This document shows, in pieces, positions 9,208 through 17,771 of a DNA stretch of 64,000 nucleotides. The position numbers and the translations under genes are program-made. Every line of letters starts with the position of its first letter. Position 1 is the first letter of the stretch. The notes below the pieces were generated by a model. The model saw only the letters and a list, made by a program, of their open reading frames with translations, was not told the origin of the DNA and made no database searches. The stretch lies in assembly GCF_014646515.1 (NCBI RefSeq), contig NZ_BMNK01000002.1, positions 143,964-207,963 on the forward strand, given 5' to 3'. Source of the DNA: Nonomuraea glycinis (GTDB taxonomy: Bacteria > Actinomycetota > Actinomycetes > Streptosporangiales > Streptosporangiaceae).

Positions 9208-9675
9208 GAACTCTCGACGGGCAACTCCGCCAAGTGCTGGAGGGACGTCTCACCACCCGCCGCTGAACGGCACGTGGCTCTGCGCCGCATCGAGCGCTCC
9301 TGGACGGCCTGGCGCGGGCGCGCGGTCGAGCCGATCATCCGTGAGTCGCTGGCCAGAGCACTGCCCGATGAAAGATGGCCGGACACGGAGGAGATCGGCG
9401 GCTGGTGGAACCGCCGGAACAACCCGGAAGTGGACCTCATCGGCGCGGACAAGGGACCGGTCGCCGAGCGGATCCACTTCGTCGGGTCGGTGAAATGGTT
9501 CGACCAGCGGCTGTTCGACCGGCATGACTACGACACGCTGGTGCGGGACGGCGACTTGGTTCCCGGTGTCACCGCCGCCACGCCCCGGATCGCCGTGTCG
9601 AGGGCCGGCTTCGAGCCCGGTCTTCCTCTCCAGCAGTGGGGGCCGGATGACCTGCTCGCCGCCTGGCGGTCCTGA
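9208..9675 (+). pseudogene. remnant of a DUF234-type ATPase (C-terminal part only)
   Basis: From about 9274 the frame encodes a good match to the C-terminal DUF234 nuclease-like domain of archaeal-ATPase-type proteins: LRRIERSWTAWRGRAVEP, WWNRRNNPEVDLIG and VGSVKW, the last two resembling PD-(D/E)xK motifs. The ATPase domain (about 300 residues with Walker motifs) is missing. The frame opens after a stop at 9205-9207, and 9160-9270 holds short incompatible frames, so the N-terminal half was deleted. A GTG at 9274 could in principle start a 133-residue product, but a functional protein is unlikely. Confidence 0.7.
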
Positions 9676-9681
9676 CGGTCA

Positions 9682-10623
9682 TCAGAGCAAGGCGTCGAAG
9701 ACGGCGGTGGTGCTGGAGTGGGTGAAGTCGTCGTAGTCGCCCGCCGTGATCGCCACCACCATGTCCCGCGCCGGGAGCACGGCGAGCCGCTGGCCACCGT
9801 TGCCGTGGGCGGCGTACGCGCCTTCGGCTTCGAGGTACCACTGATAGCCGTACCAGCGGTCGTCGGCGATCGGCACGCGGGGGCGCAGCATCTCCTCCAG
9901 CCAGGCGGCCGGCACGATGTCCCGGCCGTCGTCGAGCAGCAGGGTCCCGATGGCCGCCAGGTCACGTGGCCGCAGCCGCAGGCCCGCCGCCGCCATCGCC
10001 ACCCCGTCCTCCCCTGCGGTCCACTCGAACGCGCCGATCCCGAGTGGCTCGAACAAGGCGGCCCGCGCGAACTCCGCCAGCGGCCGGCCCGTGCCTCGCG
10101 CGATGAGGCCACCGAGGAGCGCGGTGGCTCCCCCGCAGTACGACCACCGCCGGCCTGGCTCCTCGACGATGGGCCGTTCGAGGACGTAGCGGTATCGGTC
10201 GAGGGCCGCCTCCATGGCGAGCTCGCTGTTGGCCACGCTCGTGTACGGCACGCTCTCGTCCCATGCGAGGCCGAGCGTCATGGTCAGGGCATGCTCGATG
10301 GTGAGGCGGGCGCGGGCCGGCTCGGCCAGCAGGTCCGGATATTCCGGGAATTGCCGTACGAGCTCCTCGCCCGGCTCCGGCACCAGCCCGTCCTTCAACG
10401 CGATCCCGTACAGCAGCGCGACGACGCTCTTGGAGATGGACCGCACGTCGTGCAGCGTCCCGGCGTCGAACCGGACCCGCCCGAGCGAGGTGCCGAGCCG
10501 GTGGTCCACGCCCTCGCCGTACCGCTCCAGCACCACCTGGCCCCGCTGGAGCACCACGAGAGCATGCAGGTTCGGCGCTTCACCAGCGCGCAGAACGGCG
10601 TCCACCCGATCCGCCATCGTCAT
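9682..10623 (-). CDS. serine hydrolase, class C beta-lactamase/DD-peptidase fold
   Basis: 313 residues without a signal peptide. The SxxK catalytic motif is S62-I-S-K65, WSYCGG fits the YxN-region loop, and HGNGGQ near the C-terminus replaces the KTG motif. Family members include esterases, D-aminopeptidases and beta-lactamase-like resistance proteins. Lack of an export signal argues for a cytoplasmic esterase-like activity and against antibiotic hydrolysis. It faces a small unknown gene across a 146-bp intergenic region. Confidence 0.85.
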   Translation of the reverse strand: MTMADRVDAVLRAGEAPNLHALVVLQRGQVVLERYGEGVDHRLGTSLGRVRFDAGTLHDVRSISKSVVALLYGIALKDGLVPEPGEELVRQFPEYPDLLAEPARARLTIEHALTMTLGLAWDESVPYTSVANSELAMEAALDRYRYVLERPIVEEPGRRWSYCGGATALLGGLIARGTGRPLAEFARAALFEPLGIGAFEWTAGEDGVAMAAAGLRLRPRDLAAIGTLLLDDGRDIVPAAWLEEMLRPRVPIADDRWYGYQWYLEAEGAYAAHGNGGQRLAVLPARDMVVAITAGDYDDFTHSSTTAVFDALL

Positions 10624-10769
10624 GATTGCCTCCTGAAATCAGCAGTTCCGGCGGCAAATACTCGCATACAGCCCGTCTCGTCGTAATTTCTTCTCCTGTG
10701 GGTAGGTCGCTGACAAGCGGGTGAGAAAGTCGATCTGCTCCCCCGGTCGGCGAGACCTGAAGGTGTGAC

Positions 10770-10979
10770 ATGCACAAGCGCGAACCCTTCCCCTTCGAGC
10801 TGTCCGTGACAGTGAGCGAGCCGACACCCCACGGCATCGAGGAAGCCGCCTACCCCGTGGCCGAACGCTTCTTCGGCGACGGCGCCGAGCTGCACGTCGT
10901 CAGCGCCAAGGTAGAGCCGGACCTCACCGCCCCCGGCAACTTCCGCGCCACCGTCACCTTCAGAAAACTGTCGACGTAG
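10770..10979 (+). CDS. small protein of unknown function, 69 residues
   Basis: I do not recognise the family. GAAGGTG lies about 6 nt before the ATG, and codon use fits the neighbourhood. The sequence alternates short beta-like stretches (FELSVTVSE, ELHVVSAKVEP, FRATVTFRK) with an acidic helix-like centre, consistent with a compact alpha/beta domain. It is convergent with the DUF4143 ATPase, 9 nt away. It could be real but is supported only by its RBS and codon pattern. Confidence 0.5.
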   Translation: MHKREPFPFELSVTVSEPTPHGIEEAAYPVAERFFGDGAELHVVSAKVEPDLTAPGNFRATVTFRKLST

Positions 10980-10988
10980 GCCGCCTGT

Positions 10989-12293
10989 TCAGGGGCTCAA
11001 TCGCCAGAGCGCGGCCAGCGGCAGCGCCTTGAGCCGATCACCGAACGACAGCGATTCCTGCCCGGAATACAGCACGAACCCGGCCAGAAAGCGCCTCCCG
11101 AGACGGCTCTGCAAATGACGCAAGCCGTCAAAATCGTCCCTGCGTACGGTCTCCGCCGCCTTGATCTCCACACCCACGAGGTCTCCCGAGGCATGCTCCA
11201 GCACAGCGTCCACCTCGATCTTGTCGCGGTCGCGGTAGTGGAAGAGCTGCACCGGCTCGTCGGCCCACGTGAGCTGGCGAGCTATCTCCCCAACGGCGAA
11301 ATTCTTCAGCAGCGGCCTCACGGCACTGGTCGGCTCCATAGCGCGCTCAGGGGCCATGCCGATCAGTCTGCCGCCCAGCCCGGAATCGACCACGAGCAGC
11401 TTCGGCGTGCCAATCGCACGAGTGGTCAGGTTGGAGGACCACGCCGGGATCCTCTTGATGACGAAAACCAGCTCCAGAAGGTCCAGGTAACGCGACAGGG
11501 TCACGCGGGACATACCCACGTCGTTGCCGAGTGCCTGCGTGACCGCAAGACCGCCCATGCGCGCGGCCACCACGCTGAGGAGCCTGCGCATTTCCGCAGG
11601 CCGCTGAATATCGGTCAACTGGCGCACGTCCCGAGTGATGAGATCGGATACGTAGGAGTCGAAGAACCTGGCACGACGGCGGCCAGGGTCGCGTCGGACC
11701 GCCTCCGGATATCCCCCGCGCAGCGCCCGGCTGACGTAGTCACGCTTACCCAGCGTGGTACTGAGATCGACGTCGGCACCCCGGCGAAACACGGCATCCA
11801 CGAATCCGTCCGGCGCCGAATCGATCTCGCCCTGGGAGAGAGGCCACAATTCGATCGTCTCTGCCCGTCCCGGCAGAGCGTCAGGAAGATCACGAAGGTC
11901 GAGCAGGCGGGCGGAGCCGGTAAGCAGGTAGCGTCCCGGCCGGGGATCTCGATCGACCTCACGCTTGATCGGCAATAGCAGCTCGGGGGCTCGCTGGACT
12001 TCGTCTATCAGGAGCAGCTCGTCATGCCGGACGAATCCGACCGGATCTTCCCGCGCCGCGTCCAGGACGGCAGGGTCGTCAAGGTACAGCTCCTTGGCTC
12101 CCGACTTGGCGTTAAGGATCGACCGGGCGAGAGTGCTCTTACCAACCTGGCGAGCACCGTTGACGACCACGACCCGAGTGTCGGACAAGGCTTCCAGAGC
12201 CATGGTTTCAGCACGACGTGGATACAGATTCTCTTCGGCCACGATCTCTAAGTTATCGCAGTTCACATCGGTCCTGTGGTCAGTCTGCCGCAT
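10989..12293 (-). CDS. AAA+ ATPase with DUF4143 domain
   Basis: Up to 434 residues. Walker A GARQVGKSTL and Walker B LLLIDEVQRAPELL mark the AAA_14 domain; the C-terminal half carries DUF4143, ending with the nuclease-like EVDAVLEHASGDLVGVEIKA stretch. These proteins are widespread, sporadically distributed and of unknown role; they are often horizontally exchanged. The ATG at 12293 lies inside a tandem repeat array and has no RBS; a GTG near 12243 (preceding AEENLYPRRAE) is a plausible real start. It lies 1.3 kb from a decayed relative (DUF234 type). Confidence 0.85.
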   Translation of the reverse strand: MRQTDHRTDVNCDNLEIVAEENLYPRRAETMALEALSDTRVVVVNGARQVGKSTLARSILNAKSGAKELYLDDPAVLDAAREDPVGFVRHDELLLIDEVQRAPELLLPIKREVDRDPRPGRYLLTGSARLLDLRDLPDALPGRAETIELWPLSQGEIDSAPDGFVDAVFRRGADVDLSTTLGKRDYVSRALRGGYPEAVRRDPGRRRARFFDSYVSDLITRDVRQLTDIQRPAEMRRLLSVVAARMGGLAVTQALGNDVGMSRVTLSRYLDLLELVFVIKRIPAWSSNLTTRAIGTPKLLVVDSGLGGRLIGMAPERAMEPTSAVRPLLKNFAVGEIARQLTWADEPVQLFHYRDRDKIEVDAVLEHASGDLVGVEIKAAETVRRDDFDGLRHLQSRLGRRFLAGFVLYSGQESLSFGDRLKALPLAALWRLSP

Positions 12294-12383
12294 AATCCGT
12301 GGTCATTCTGCCGCTGGTTTTGTGGTCAGTCTGCCGCATGATCCGTGGTCAGTCTGCCGCTGGGGTCGTGGTCAGTCTGCCGG
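12276..12383. repeat. five-copy 23-bp tandem array
   Basis: GTGGTCAGTCTGCCGC recurs at 12276, 12299 (one mismatch), 12322, 12345 and 12368 (last base differs) with an exact 23-bp period. The 7-bp spacers alternate between two types (ATAATCC/ATGATCC and TGGTTTT/TGGGGTC), so the higher-order unit is 46 bp. The array lies between the MFS stop and the DUF4143 ATPase start and reaches into the annotated start codon of the latter. On the minus strand each unit contains CTGACC with a TGA. Confidence 0.9.
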
Positions 12384-12405
12384 AGTCCCTTCGTACGAAA
12401 GGCGG

Positions 12406-13845
12406 TCAGGCGGGCTTGTTCGAGGTAGCCGCGCTGAGGGGGGCGGCGATGTCCTCCAGGCCCTTCCGTTCGGCCTTGACGCCGAAGATCAACTCTACGA
12501 TGCCGGCGACGATCATCAGGATGGCGCCGATCGTGAAGGCGAGCGCCGTGTCGCCGGGGACGCCGGTCGCGACCAGCTTGGCGAAGATCAGCGGACCGGC
12601 GATGCCACCCGCGGCGGTGCCGATGGCGAAGAAGAAGGCGATGGCCATCGCCCTGGTCTCCATGGGGAAGATCTCACTCACCGTCAGATAGGCCGAGCTG
12701 GCCCCGGCCGAGGCCACGAAGAGCACCACGGACCAGCAGGCCGTCAGGGTGACGGCGGTGAGCACGCCCTGGTTGAACAGCCAGGCGGTGCCCAGGAGCA
12801 GCAGTCCTGAGCCGATGTAGGTGGCCGAGATCATCGGAATCCGGCCCACGGTGTCGAAGAGCCGGCCGAGCAGCAGCGGCCCGAGGAAGTTGCCGACGGC
12901 GATGACGGCGAAGTAATAACCGGTGTAGGTGTCGATGTTGTAGAACGTCGACAGGATCTGGGCGTACCCGAACGTGATCGCGTTGTACAGAAACGCCTGC
13001 CCGATGAAGAGCGACAGCCCGAGCACGGTCCGCTTGGGGTAGAGCGCCACCATCGTGTGCGCGATCCGGACGAACCCGATCGACTTGCGCTGGTGGATGG
13101 TCATCGACTGCTCGGGCTCGGGCAGGTCACCGCCCACCTGGCGCTCGACGTCCTGGACGATCTCCTCCGCTTCACGGTCCCGCCCGTGGATGAACAGCCA
13201 CCGCGGGCTCTCCGGCACATGCCTGCGGACGAGCAGGATCGCCAGGCCGAGCACCACGCCCAGGCCGAACGCGATGCGCCAGCCGATGTTGACCGGCAGG
13301 TTGTTCAGCAGCGGCACGGTCAGCAGCGCGCCACCCGCCGCGCCCAGCCAGTAGCTGCCGTTGATGAGAATGTCGATCCGGCCCCGATGCTTGCTGGGGA
13401 TGAGCTCGTCGATGGCGGAGTTGATGGCCGCGTACTCGCCGCCGATCCCGAAACCGGTCAGGAACCTGAACAGGAAGAACCACCACGCGCTGAAGGAGAA
13501 CGCGGTGGCCAGCGTGGCCGCGAGGTACACGAGCAACGTGATGATGAACAGCTTCTTGCGGCCGAACTTGTCGGTCAGCCAGCCGAAGAACAGCGCCCCC
13601 GAGCACGCGCCGGCCACGTAGAGCGCCGCGGCGAGCCCCGCCACCTGCTCCTGGGTGATGTCCAGGCCGCTGCCCGGCTTGGCGAGCTGGGCCGACAGGT
13701 TACCGACAATGGTGACTTCGAGCCCGTCGAGAATCCAGACGGTGCCCAGCCCGATGACGATCATCCAATGCCAGCGGGACCAGGGCAGCCGGTCAAGCCG
13801 GGCGGGCACTTTGGTGGTGATGGCACCGGTTTCAACATCACTCAT
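12406..13845 (-). CDS. MFS transporter, sugar/metabolite:H+ symporter type
   Basis: 479 residues from the ATG at 13845, which has GAGGG at good spacing; an upstream in-frame extension to 13971 lacks an RBS. Twelve hydrophobic segments are evident, with the MFS signature GWLTDKFGRKK in loop 2-3, RFLTGFGIGGEYAAINS in helix 4, and PESPRWLF after helix 6, typical of the sugar porter / metabolite:H+ symporter branch. Charged residues in helix 1 (WILDGLEVTIVG) suggest proton-coupled uptake of an organic acid or sugar. The substrate cannot be told. Confidence 0.9.
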   Translation of the reverse strand: MSDVETGAITTKVPARLDRLPWSRWHWMIVIGLGTVWILDGLEVTIVGNLSAQLAKPGSGLDITQEQVAGLAAALYVAGACSGALFFGWLTDKFGRKKLFIITLLVYLAATLATAFSFSAWWFFLFRFLTGFGIGGEYAAINSAIDELIPSKHRGRIDILINGSYWLGAAGGALLTVPLLNNLPVNIGWRIAFGLGVVLGLAILLVRRHVPESPRWLFIHGRDREAEEIVQDVERQVGGDLPEPEQSMTIHQRKSIGFVRIAHTMVALYPKRTVLGLSLFIGQAFLYNAITFGYAQILSTFYNIDTYTGYYFAVIAVGNFLGPLLLGRLFDTVGRIPMISATYIGSGLLLLGTAWLFNQGVLTAVTLTACWSVVLFVASAGASSAYLTVSEIFPMETRAMAIAFFFAIGTAAGGIAGPLIFAKLVATGVPGDTALAFTIGAILMIVAGIVELIFGVKAERKGLEDIAAPLSAATSNKPA

Positions 13846-13885
13846 GAGGGCCCTCGGTACCCCCGGGGCGAATATCAAACCGCGA

Positions 13886-14656
13886 CTACGGTTTACGTGC
13901 GCGAAGCATCCAGGTCTTGGCCCACGGGCCGCCATGCCAGTAGCGCCAGCCGAGATCCCGCCGTTGGACATCGACCACGCCGAGCCCGCGCAGCACGGTC
14001 TCGTACGCGGGCACGTGCTCGTGATCGGCGATCAGCAGGAGCCCGCCGGGGCGCAGCACCCGATGGGCCTCGCGGATCGCCCCCGCACGCCCCTCGGCGT
14101 CGGAGATGTGGTGCACGGCCGGCCCGGCGACCACCACGTCGTACAACTCGTCCTCGAACGGCAGCTCCCGCATGTCGCCCCGGGTCAGCTCGACGAGGTC
14201 GGACACCCCTTCGGCGTCGGCGTTCGCCCGGGTGGCCGCCTCGCTGGCCCGCCCCTTCGGCCGCCACAGGTCGAGGCCCGTGGCAGTGCCGTGGCCGGTG
14301 GCAGTGCCGTGGCCGGTGGCGGTGCCGTGGCCCGTCTCGATGCCGTGGCTGAGCCGCTTGGCGGCGAGCAGCAGCACGGCGCCGCGCCCGGAGCCGAGGT
14401 CGAGCACCTTCTCCTCGCCGGTCAGCTCGCGCAGCGCCTCGTCCCAGACGGCGAACTTGCCCCGGCGGGTGGTGTAGAGATGGCTCGCCGCGCTGGCCAG
14501 CGTGTAGAGGGCGCCGAAGAGGAAGGCGACCGCCACCGCCGGGATGTCGTTGACGAACGAGATCCCCGCCAGGGCGAACAGCAGAACCGCGCCCAGGACG
14601 AGACCACCGACCGCCCAAGGCTCATCTAACCCGTACTTTCCACGTCGATCGCGCAC
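13886..14656 (-). CDS. membrane-anchored class I SAM-dependent methyltransferase
   Basis: About 256 residues from the GTG at 14656 (14662 is an alternative; the frame stays open to 14734 but would overlap the divergent LCP promoter). Two transmembrane helices occupy about residues 15-65. The methyltransferase domain follows: motif I VLDLGSGRGAVLLL, a motif II-like GLDLW, the DVVVAGPAVHHI core and LRPGGLLLIAD. Between motif I and motif II sits an expanded GHGTAT repeat (three copies), encoded by an 18-bp tandem repeat and absent from typical relatives. Substrate unknown; the membrane anchor suggests a lipid or envelope target. Confidence 0.8.
   Translation of the reverse strand: MRDRRGKYGLDEPWAVGGLVLGAVLLFALAGISFVNDIPAVAVAFLFGALYTLASAASHLYTTRRGKFAVWDEALRELTGEEKVLDLGSGRGAVLLLAAKRLSHGIETGHGTATGHGTATGHGTATGLDLWRPKGRASEAATRANADAEGVSDLVELTRGDMRELPFEDELYDVVVAGPAVHHISDAEGRAGAIREAHRVLRPGGLLLIADHEHVPAYETVLRGLGVVDVQRRDLGWRYWHGGPWAKTWMLRARKP
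14280..14350. repeat. 18-bp in-frame tandem repeat inside the methyltransferase gene
   Basis: Three 18-bp units start at 14280, 14298 and 14316, followed by a degenerate fourth. Each unit encodes GHGTAT on the minus strand. Because the period is a multiple of three, the frame is preserved and the repeat only lengthens a loop of the protein. Confidence 0.9.
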
Positions 14657-14784
14657 ATTCACGTTATAACTCAAACAATCCCTTGACCCGATGTTGGGGC
14701 GACACTTCCCTTGGCGAGCGTCAATCATCCGCAACCGGTGTCTAACGTTGCAGAGAATGGCGGGCGATGGGGGTTTGACCAGGC

Positions 14785-16155
14785 ATGACGGGAAAGGATC
14801 GCGACTTCGGACTCGGCACGAGCCTCGCGCTCACGCTGGGATCGGCCCTGCTCTGGGGCGTGGCCCACCTGGCGGCACACCGCCACAGAACCGGCCTGGC
14901 GCTCATGGCGGCCCATGTGTTCCTGCTGGCCTTCATCCTCACGATGGCGACCGTGTTCAGCACGCACCTGCTGTCGCTCGCCGTACAGCCGCGCTGGATC
15001 ACCGCGCTGGTGGTCGCCCTGACCGTGCTCGCGGCCACCTGGACCGCCGTGATCGTCTGGTCCTACACCCTGGTACGGCCCGCCGGCGGCGGCATCGCCG
15101 GCCGGGCGCTCACCACCTGCCTGACCATCGGCCTGTGCGCGCTCGTCCTGGCCCCGACCGCCTACGCCGCCCGGCTCGCCTACCTGTCGCGCGACGTGAT
15201 GCACCACCTGTTCGCCGGCAACGCCGGCCCTCCGGTCATGTCCGAGGACCCGTGGAACGGCGCCCAGCGCGTCAACTTCCTGCTCGTCGGCGCCGACTCC
15301 GCCCCGAGTCGGCCCGGGGTGCGCACCGACAGCATGACCGTGGCCAGCGTGGACACCGCGACCGGCGCCACGACCCTGTTCGGCCTGCCGCGTAACCTCG
15401 AAGACGTGCCGCTGCCCAGTGGCCCCGCCCGCGACCGCTTCCCCTACGGTTTCACCGGCACGGGCGAGGCCCATCCGGGCCTGCTCAACGAGGTCTTCCA
15501 GTACGCCGAGGACCACCCGGAGGTCGTCCCCAGGGCCGCCAAGGGACAGCGTGGCTCCACCCTGCTCAAGGAGACGATCGGCGGCATCCTCGGCATCCCG
15601 GTGTCCTACTACGCCATGATCGACATGAGGGGCTTCGCCGAGATCATCGACGCCATGGGCGGCGTCCGGGTCACCGTCGACGAGCCCATCGTCTACGGCC
15701 GCTATCGCGAGGGCCTGCTGCCCGCCGGCACCCGCCGGCTCAACGGCGAGGAAGCCCTCTGGTACGGCCGCTCCCGCACCGACAGCGACGACTACGTGCG
15801 CATGGGCCGCCAGAAGTGCCTGCTCAACGCCGTCGCCAAGCAGGCGGACCCGGTCACCGTGGTCAACAGCTTCGAGAACCTGGCGACCGCCACCAAACGG
15901 GCCATCTCCACGGACATCCCGCAGAGCCTCCTGCCCGCCCTGGTCGAGCTGTCGCAGAAGGTCAAGGATTCCCACATCCGGAGCCTGAGCTTCGTCCCGC
16001 CGCTGATCAACACGGCCGCCCCGGACTGGCGGCTGATCAGGCAGAAGGTCTCCCAGGTGCTCGCGGAACGCCCCATCCGCATCGCCGCGACCACCCCCCG
16101 CCCGACCCCCACCACCCCCGAGCGTCCGGTGGCCCTCGACGCCACCTGCCGCTGA
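14785..16155 (+). CDS. LytR-CpsA-Psr (LCP) family cell-wall glycopolymer ligase
   Basis: 456 residues. Four hydrophobic helices fill about residues 12-135, more than the single anchor usual in LCP proteins. The LCP domain starts at VNFLLVGADSAPSRPGVRTDSMTVASVD and contains the conserved Arg/Asp residues (GLPRNLEDVPL, RRLNGEEALWYGRSRTDSDDYVRMGRQK). LCP enzymes transfer undecaprenyl-linked glycopolymers onto peptidoglycan outside the membrane. The C-terminus is a Pro/Thr-rich tail ending in Cys-Arg. It is convergent with the TPR gene, with 3 nt between stops. Confidence 0.92.
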   Translation: MTGKDRDFGLGTSLALTLGSALLWGVAHLAAHRHRTGLALMAAHVFLLAFILTMATVFSTHLLSLAVQPRWITALVVALTVLAATWTAVIVWSYTLVRPAGGGIAGRALTTCLTIGLCALVLAPTAYAARLAYLSRDVMHHLFAGNAGPPVMSEDPWNGAQRVNFLLVGADSAPSRPGVRTDSMTVASVDTATGATTLFGLPRNLEDVPLPSGPARDRFPYGFTGTGEAHPGLLNEVFQYAEDHPEVVPRAAKGQRGSTLLKETIGGILGIPVSYYAMIDMRGFAEIIDAMGGVRVTVDEPIVYGRYREGLLPAGTRRLNGEEALWYGRSRTDSDDYVRMGRQKCLLNAVAKQADPVTVVNSFENLATATKRAISTDIPQSLLPALVELSQKVKDSHIRSLSFVPPLINTAAPDWRLIRQKVSQVLAERPIRIAATTPRPTPTTPERPVALDATCR

Positions 16156-16158
16156 GCT

Positions 16159-16683
16159 CTACGCGACCGTCTCGTCGAGGTTGTCCGCGTAGTACTCGAC
16201 CGCCGGCCGGTAGCGTCCGACCACGTCCGACTCGGCCAGCAGCTTGAGCAGCCCGGCCACCGCTTCCCGGGCCCGTCCCTCGTTGTAGAGCGCCATGGCC
16301 GCGAACGTCCGCAGCCCGGGAGCGCCGGGAAACTCCCCCAGCCCCCGCTCGAACAGCGCCAGCGCCTCGCCGAAGCGCCCCAGCACCCGCAGCGTGCTGC
16401 CCAGCCCGGTGAAGGCGCCCAGCCGGTGCTCCGCGCTCAGCCCGTCGCCGGCCAGCGCCCGCTCGTAGTAGGCCACCGCCTCGGCTTCGAGGCCGAGCGC
16501 GTCGTGCACCCACGCCGTCTGGTAGGCGATCTCGGCGTCGTCCGGATGCCGCGCCGCCAGCGCCACCAGCAGTTCCCGGGCCTCCGCCCGGTTGCCCTCC
16601 TCGCGCAGCCGGACCCCACGGGCCAGTTGCGCCGCGGCGTCGCCGGACGGCCGCGCCACGCTCGCCGAATCTCCTTCTCTCAT
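16159..16683 (-). CDS. tetratricopeptide-repeat protein
   Basis: 174 residues from the ATG at 16683; a longer frame running to 17691 is antisense to the next gene and is not real. About four TPR-like helix pairs span residues 15-165 (for example AEIAYQTAWVHDALGLEAEA and GLGSTLRVLGRFGEALALFE), fitting a protein-interaction scaffold in the cytoplasm. It is divergent from the MinD/CooC-like ATPase across 72 bp, suggesting joint control. Similar ~170-residue TPR proteins are common in actinomycetes, without a known role. Confidence 0.85.
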   Translation of the reverse strand: MREGDSASVARPSGDAAAQLARGVRLREEGNRAEARELLVALAARHPDDAEIAYQTAWVHDALGLEAEAVAYYERALAGDGLSAEHRLGAFTGLGSTLRVLGRFGEALALFERGLGEFPGAPGLRTFAAMALYNEGRAREAVAGLLKLLAESDVVGRYRPAVEYYADNLDETVA

Positions 16684-16717
16684 CCCGCCAGTGTGGCATG
16701 ATGACCATCGTACGGAT

Positions 16718-16732
16718 CGACAACGGTTTTCA
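16718..16732. promoter_or_regulatory. Zur-box-like palindrome
   Basis: CGACAACGGTTTTCA matches the actinobacterial Zur palindrome pattern TGAAAAYGRTTTTCA at 13 of 15 positions. It lies 24 nt before the GTG of the CooC-like ATPase and 35 nt from the divergent TPR start, where it could block both promoters. A Zur site would make this pair zinc-regulated; a chance match in one half-site is possible. Confidence 0.35.
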
Positions 16733-16755
16733 TAATCAGCTTCAAGGAGGACCCC

Positions 16756-17685
16756 GTGAGGGTGGCGTTCGTCGGAAAGGGCGGCAGCGGCAAGACGACG
16801 ATGTCGGCGCTGTTCGCGAGATATGTGGCAAGCCAGGGCGCCCCGGTCGTCGCCATCGACGCGGACATCAACCAGCACCTGGCCCTCGTCCTCGGCGTCG
16901 AGGAGCCGCCCGAGCCGCTCGGCGCACACCTCACCGAGATCAAGGACCACCTGCGCGGCGACAACCCGCGCATCCCCTCGGCCGCCGCCATGGTCAAGAC
17001 GACCCCGCCGGGCCGCGGCTCCAAGCTCCTGTCCTTCGAGGAGCTCGCCTCCTACGAGCACGGCGTCACCACCGCCGAGGGCGTCCGCCTGATGGCCACC
17101 GGCCCGTTCAACGAGGACGACCTCGGCGTCGCCTGCTACCACTCCAAGGTCGGGGCGGTGGAGCTGCTGCTCAACCACCTGATCGACGGCCAGGGCGAAT
17201 ACGTCGTGGTCGACATGACGGCAGGCTCCGACTCCTTCGCCTCCGGCCTGTTCACCCGCTTCGACCTGACCCTGCTCGTCGTCGAGCCGACCAGGCAGGG
17301 CGTGGGCGTCTACCGGCAATATCGCGACTACGCCGCCGACTTCCAGGTGCCGCTCGCCGTGGTCGGCAACAAGGTGCACGACCCCTCCGACGTGGACTTC
17401 CTGCGCGAGCACGTCGGCCACCACCTGCTCGCCTGGATGGAGCACTCCGCCGCCGTCCGCGCCATGGAGCAGGGCCGCCCGCTCACCCTCGACGACCTGG
17501 AGCCCGGCAACGCCGACACGCTGGCCATGCTGCTCAAGCACGTGGACGAGCAGGAGAAGGACTGGGTCCGGTTCGGCCGCCAGACGGCGGAGTTCCACCT
17601 GCGCAACGCGCACGCCTGGGCCAACGACAAGACCGGCGTCGACCTCGGCGCGCAGATCGACCCCGAGTTCGTCTACGGCCCCTGA
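16756..17685 (+). CDS. MinD/ParA-superfamily ATPase, CooC-like
   Basis: 309 residues from a GTG preceded by AAGGAGG. The deviant Walker A GKGGSGKTT (residues 7-15) and the ALARY/AIDADINQ switch region place it with CooC, the nickel-inserting ATPase of CO dehydrogenase maturation. VVVDMTAGSDSFASGLFTRF is the Walker B/switch II region. There is no CO dehydrogenase or hydrogenase in the window, so the metal-insertion role is only a family inference. A Zur-like box in the promoter would fit a metallochaperone role. Confidence 0.85.
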   Translation: MRVAFVGKGGSGKTTMSALFARYVASQGAPVVAIDADINQHLALVLGVEEPPEPLGAHLTEIKDHLRGDNPRIPSAAAMVKTTPPGRGSKLLSFEELASYEHGVTTAEGVRLMATGPFNEDDLGVACYHSKVGAVELLLNHLIDGQGEYVVVDMTAGSDSFASGLFTRFDLTLLVVEPTRQGVGVYRQYRDYAADFQVPLAVVGNKVHDPSDVDFLREHVGHHLLAWMEHSAAVRAMEQGRPLTLDDLEPGNADTLAMLLKHVDEQEKDWVRFGRQTAEFHLRNAHAWANDKTGVDLGAQIDPEFVYGP

Positions 17686-17771
17686 CCACACGACTGTCCC
17701 CCTTCAGCCATCTGGAGGGTTCCCCGAAGCCGATCTAGCGTCGGACTCGATGTCTTTCGAAAGGAGACAGC

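Noticed and set aside
12276..12383. Tandem array considered as a CRISPR
   Set aside because: Spacers are only 7 bp and alternate between two sequences; no cas genes. The same holds for the other arrays (19201, 20004, 41241, 58224).
16159..17691. 510-codon minus-strand frame covering the CooC-like gene
   Set aside because: Only the last 174 codons (TPR protein) are real; the rest is the shadow of the plus-strand ATPase.
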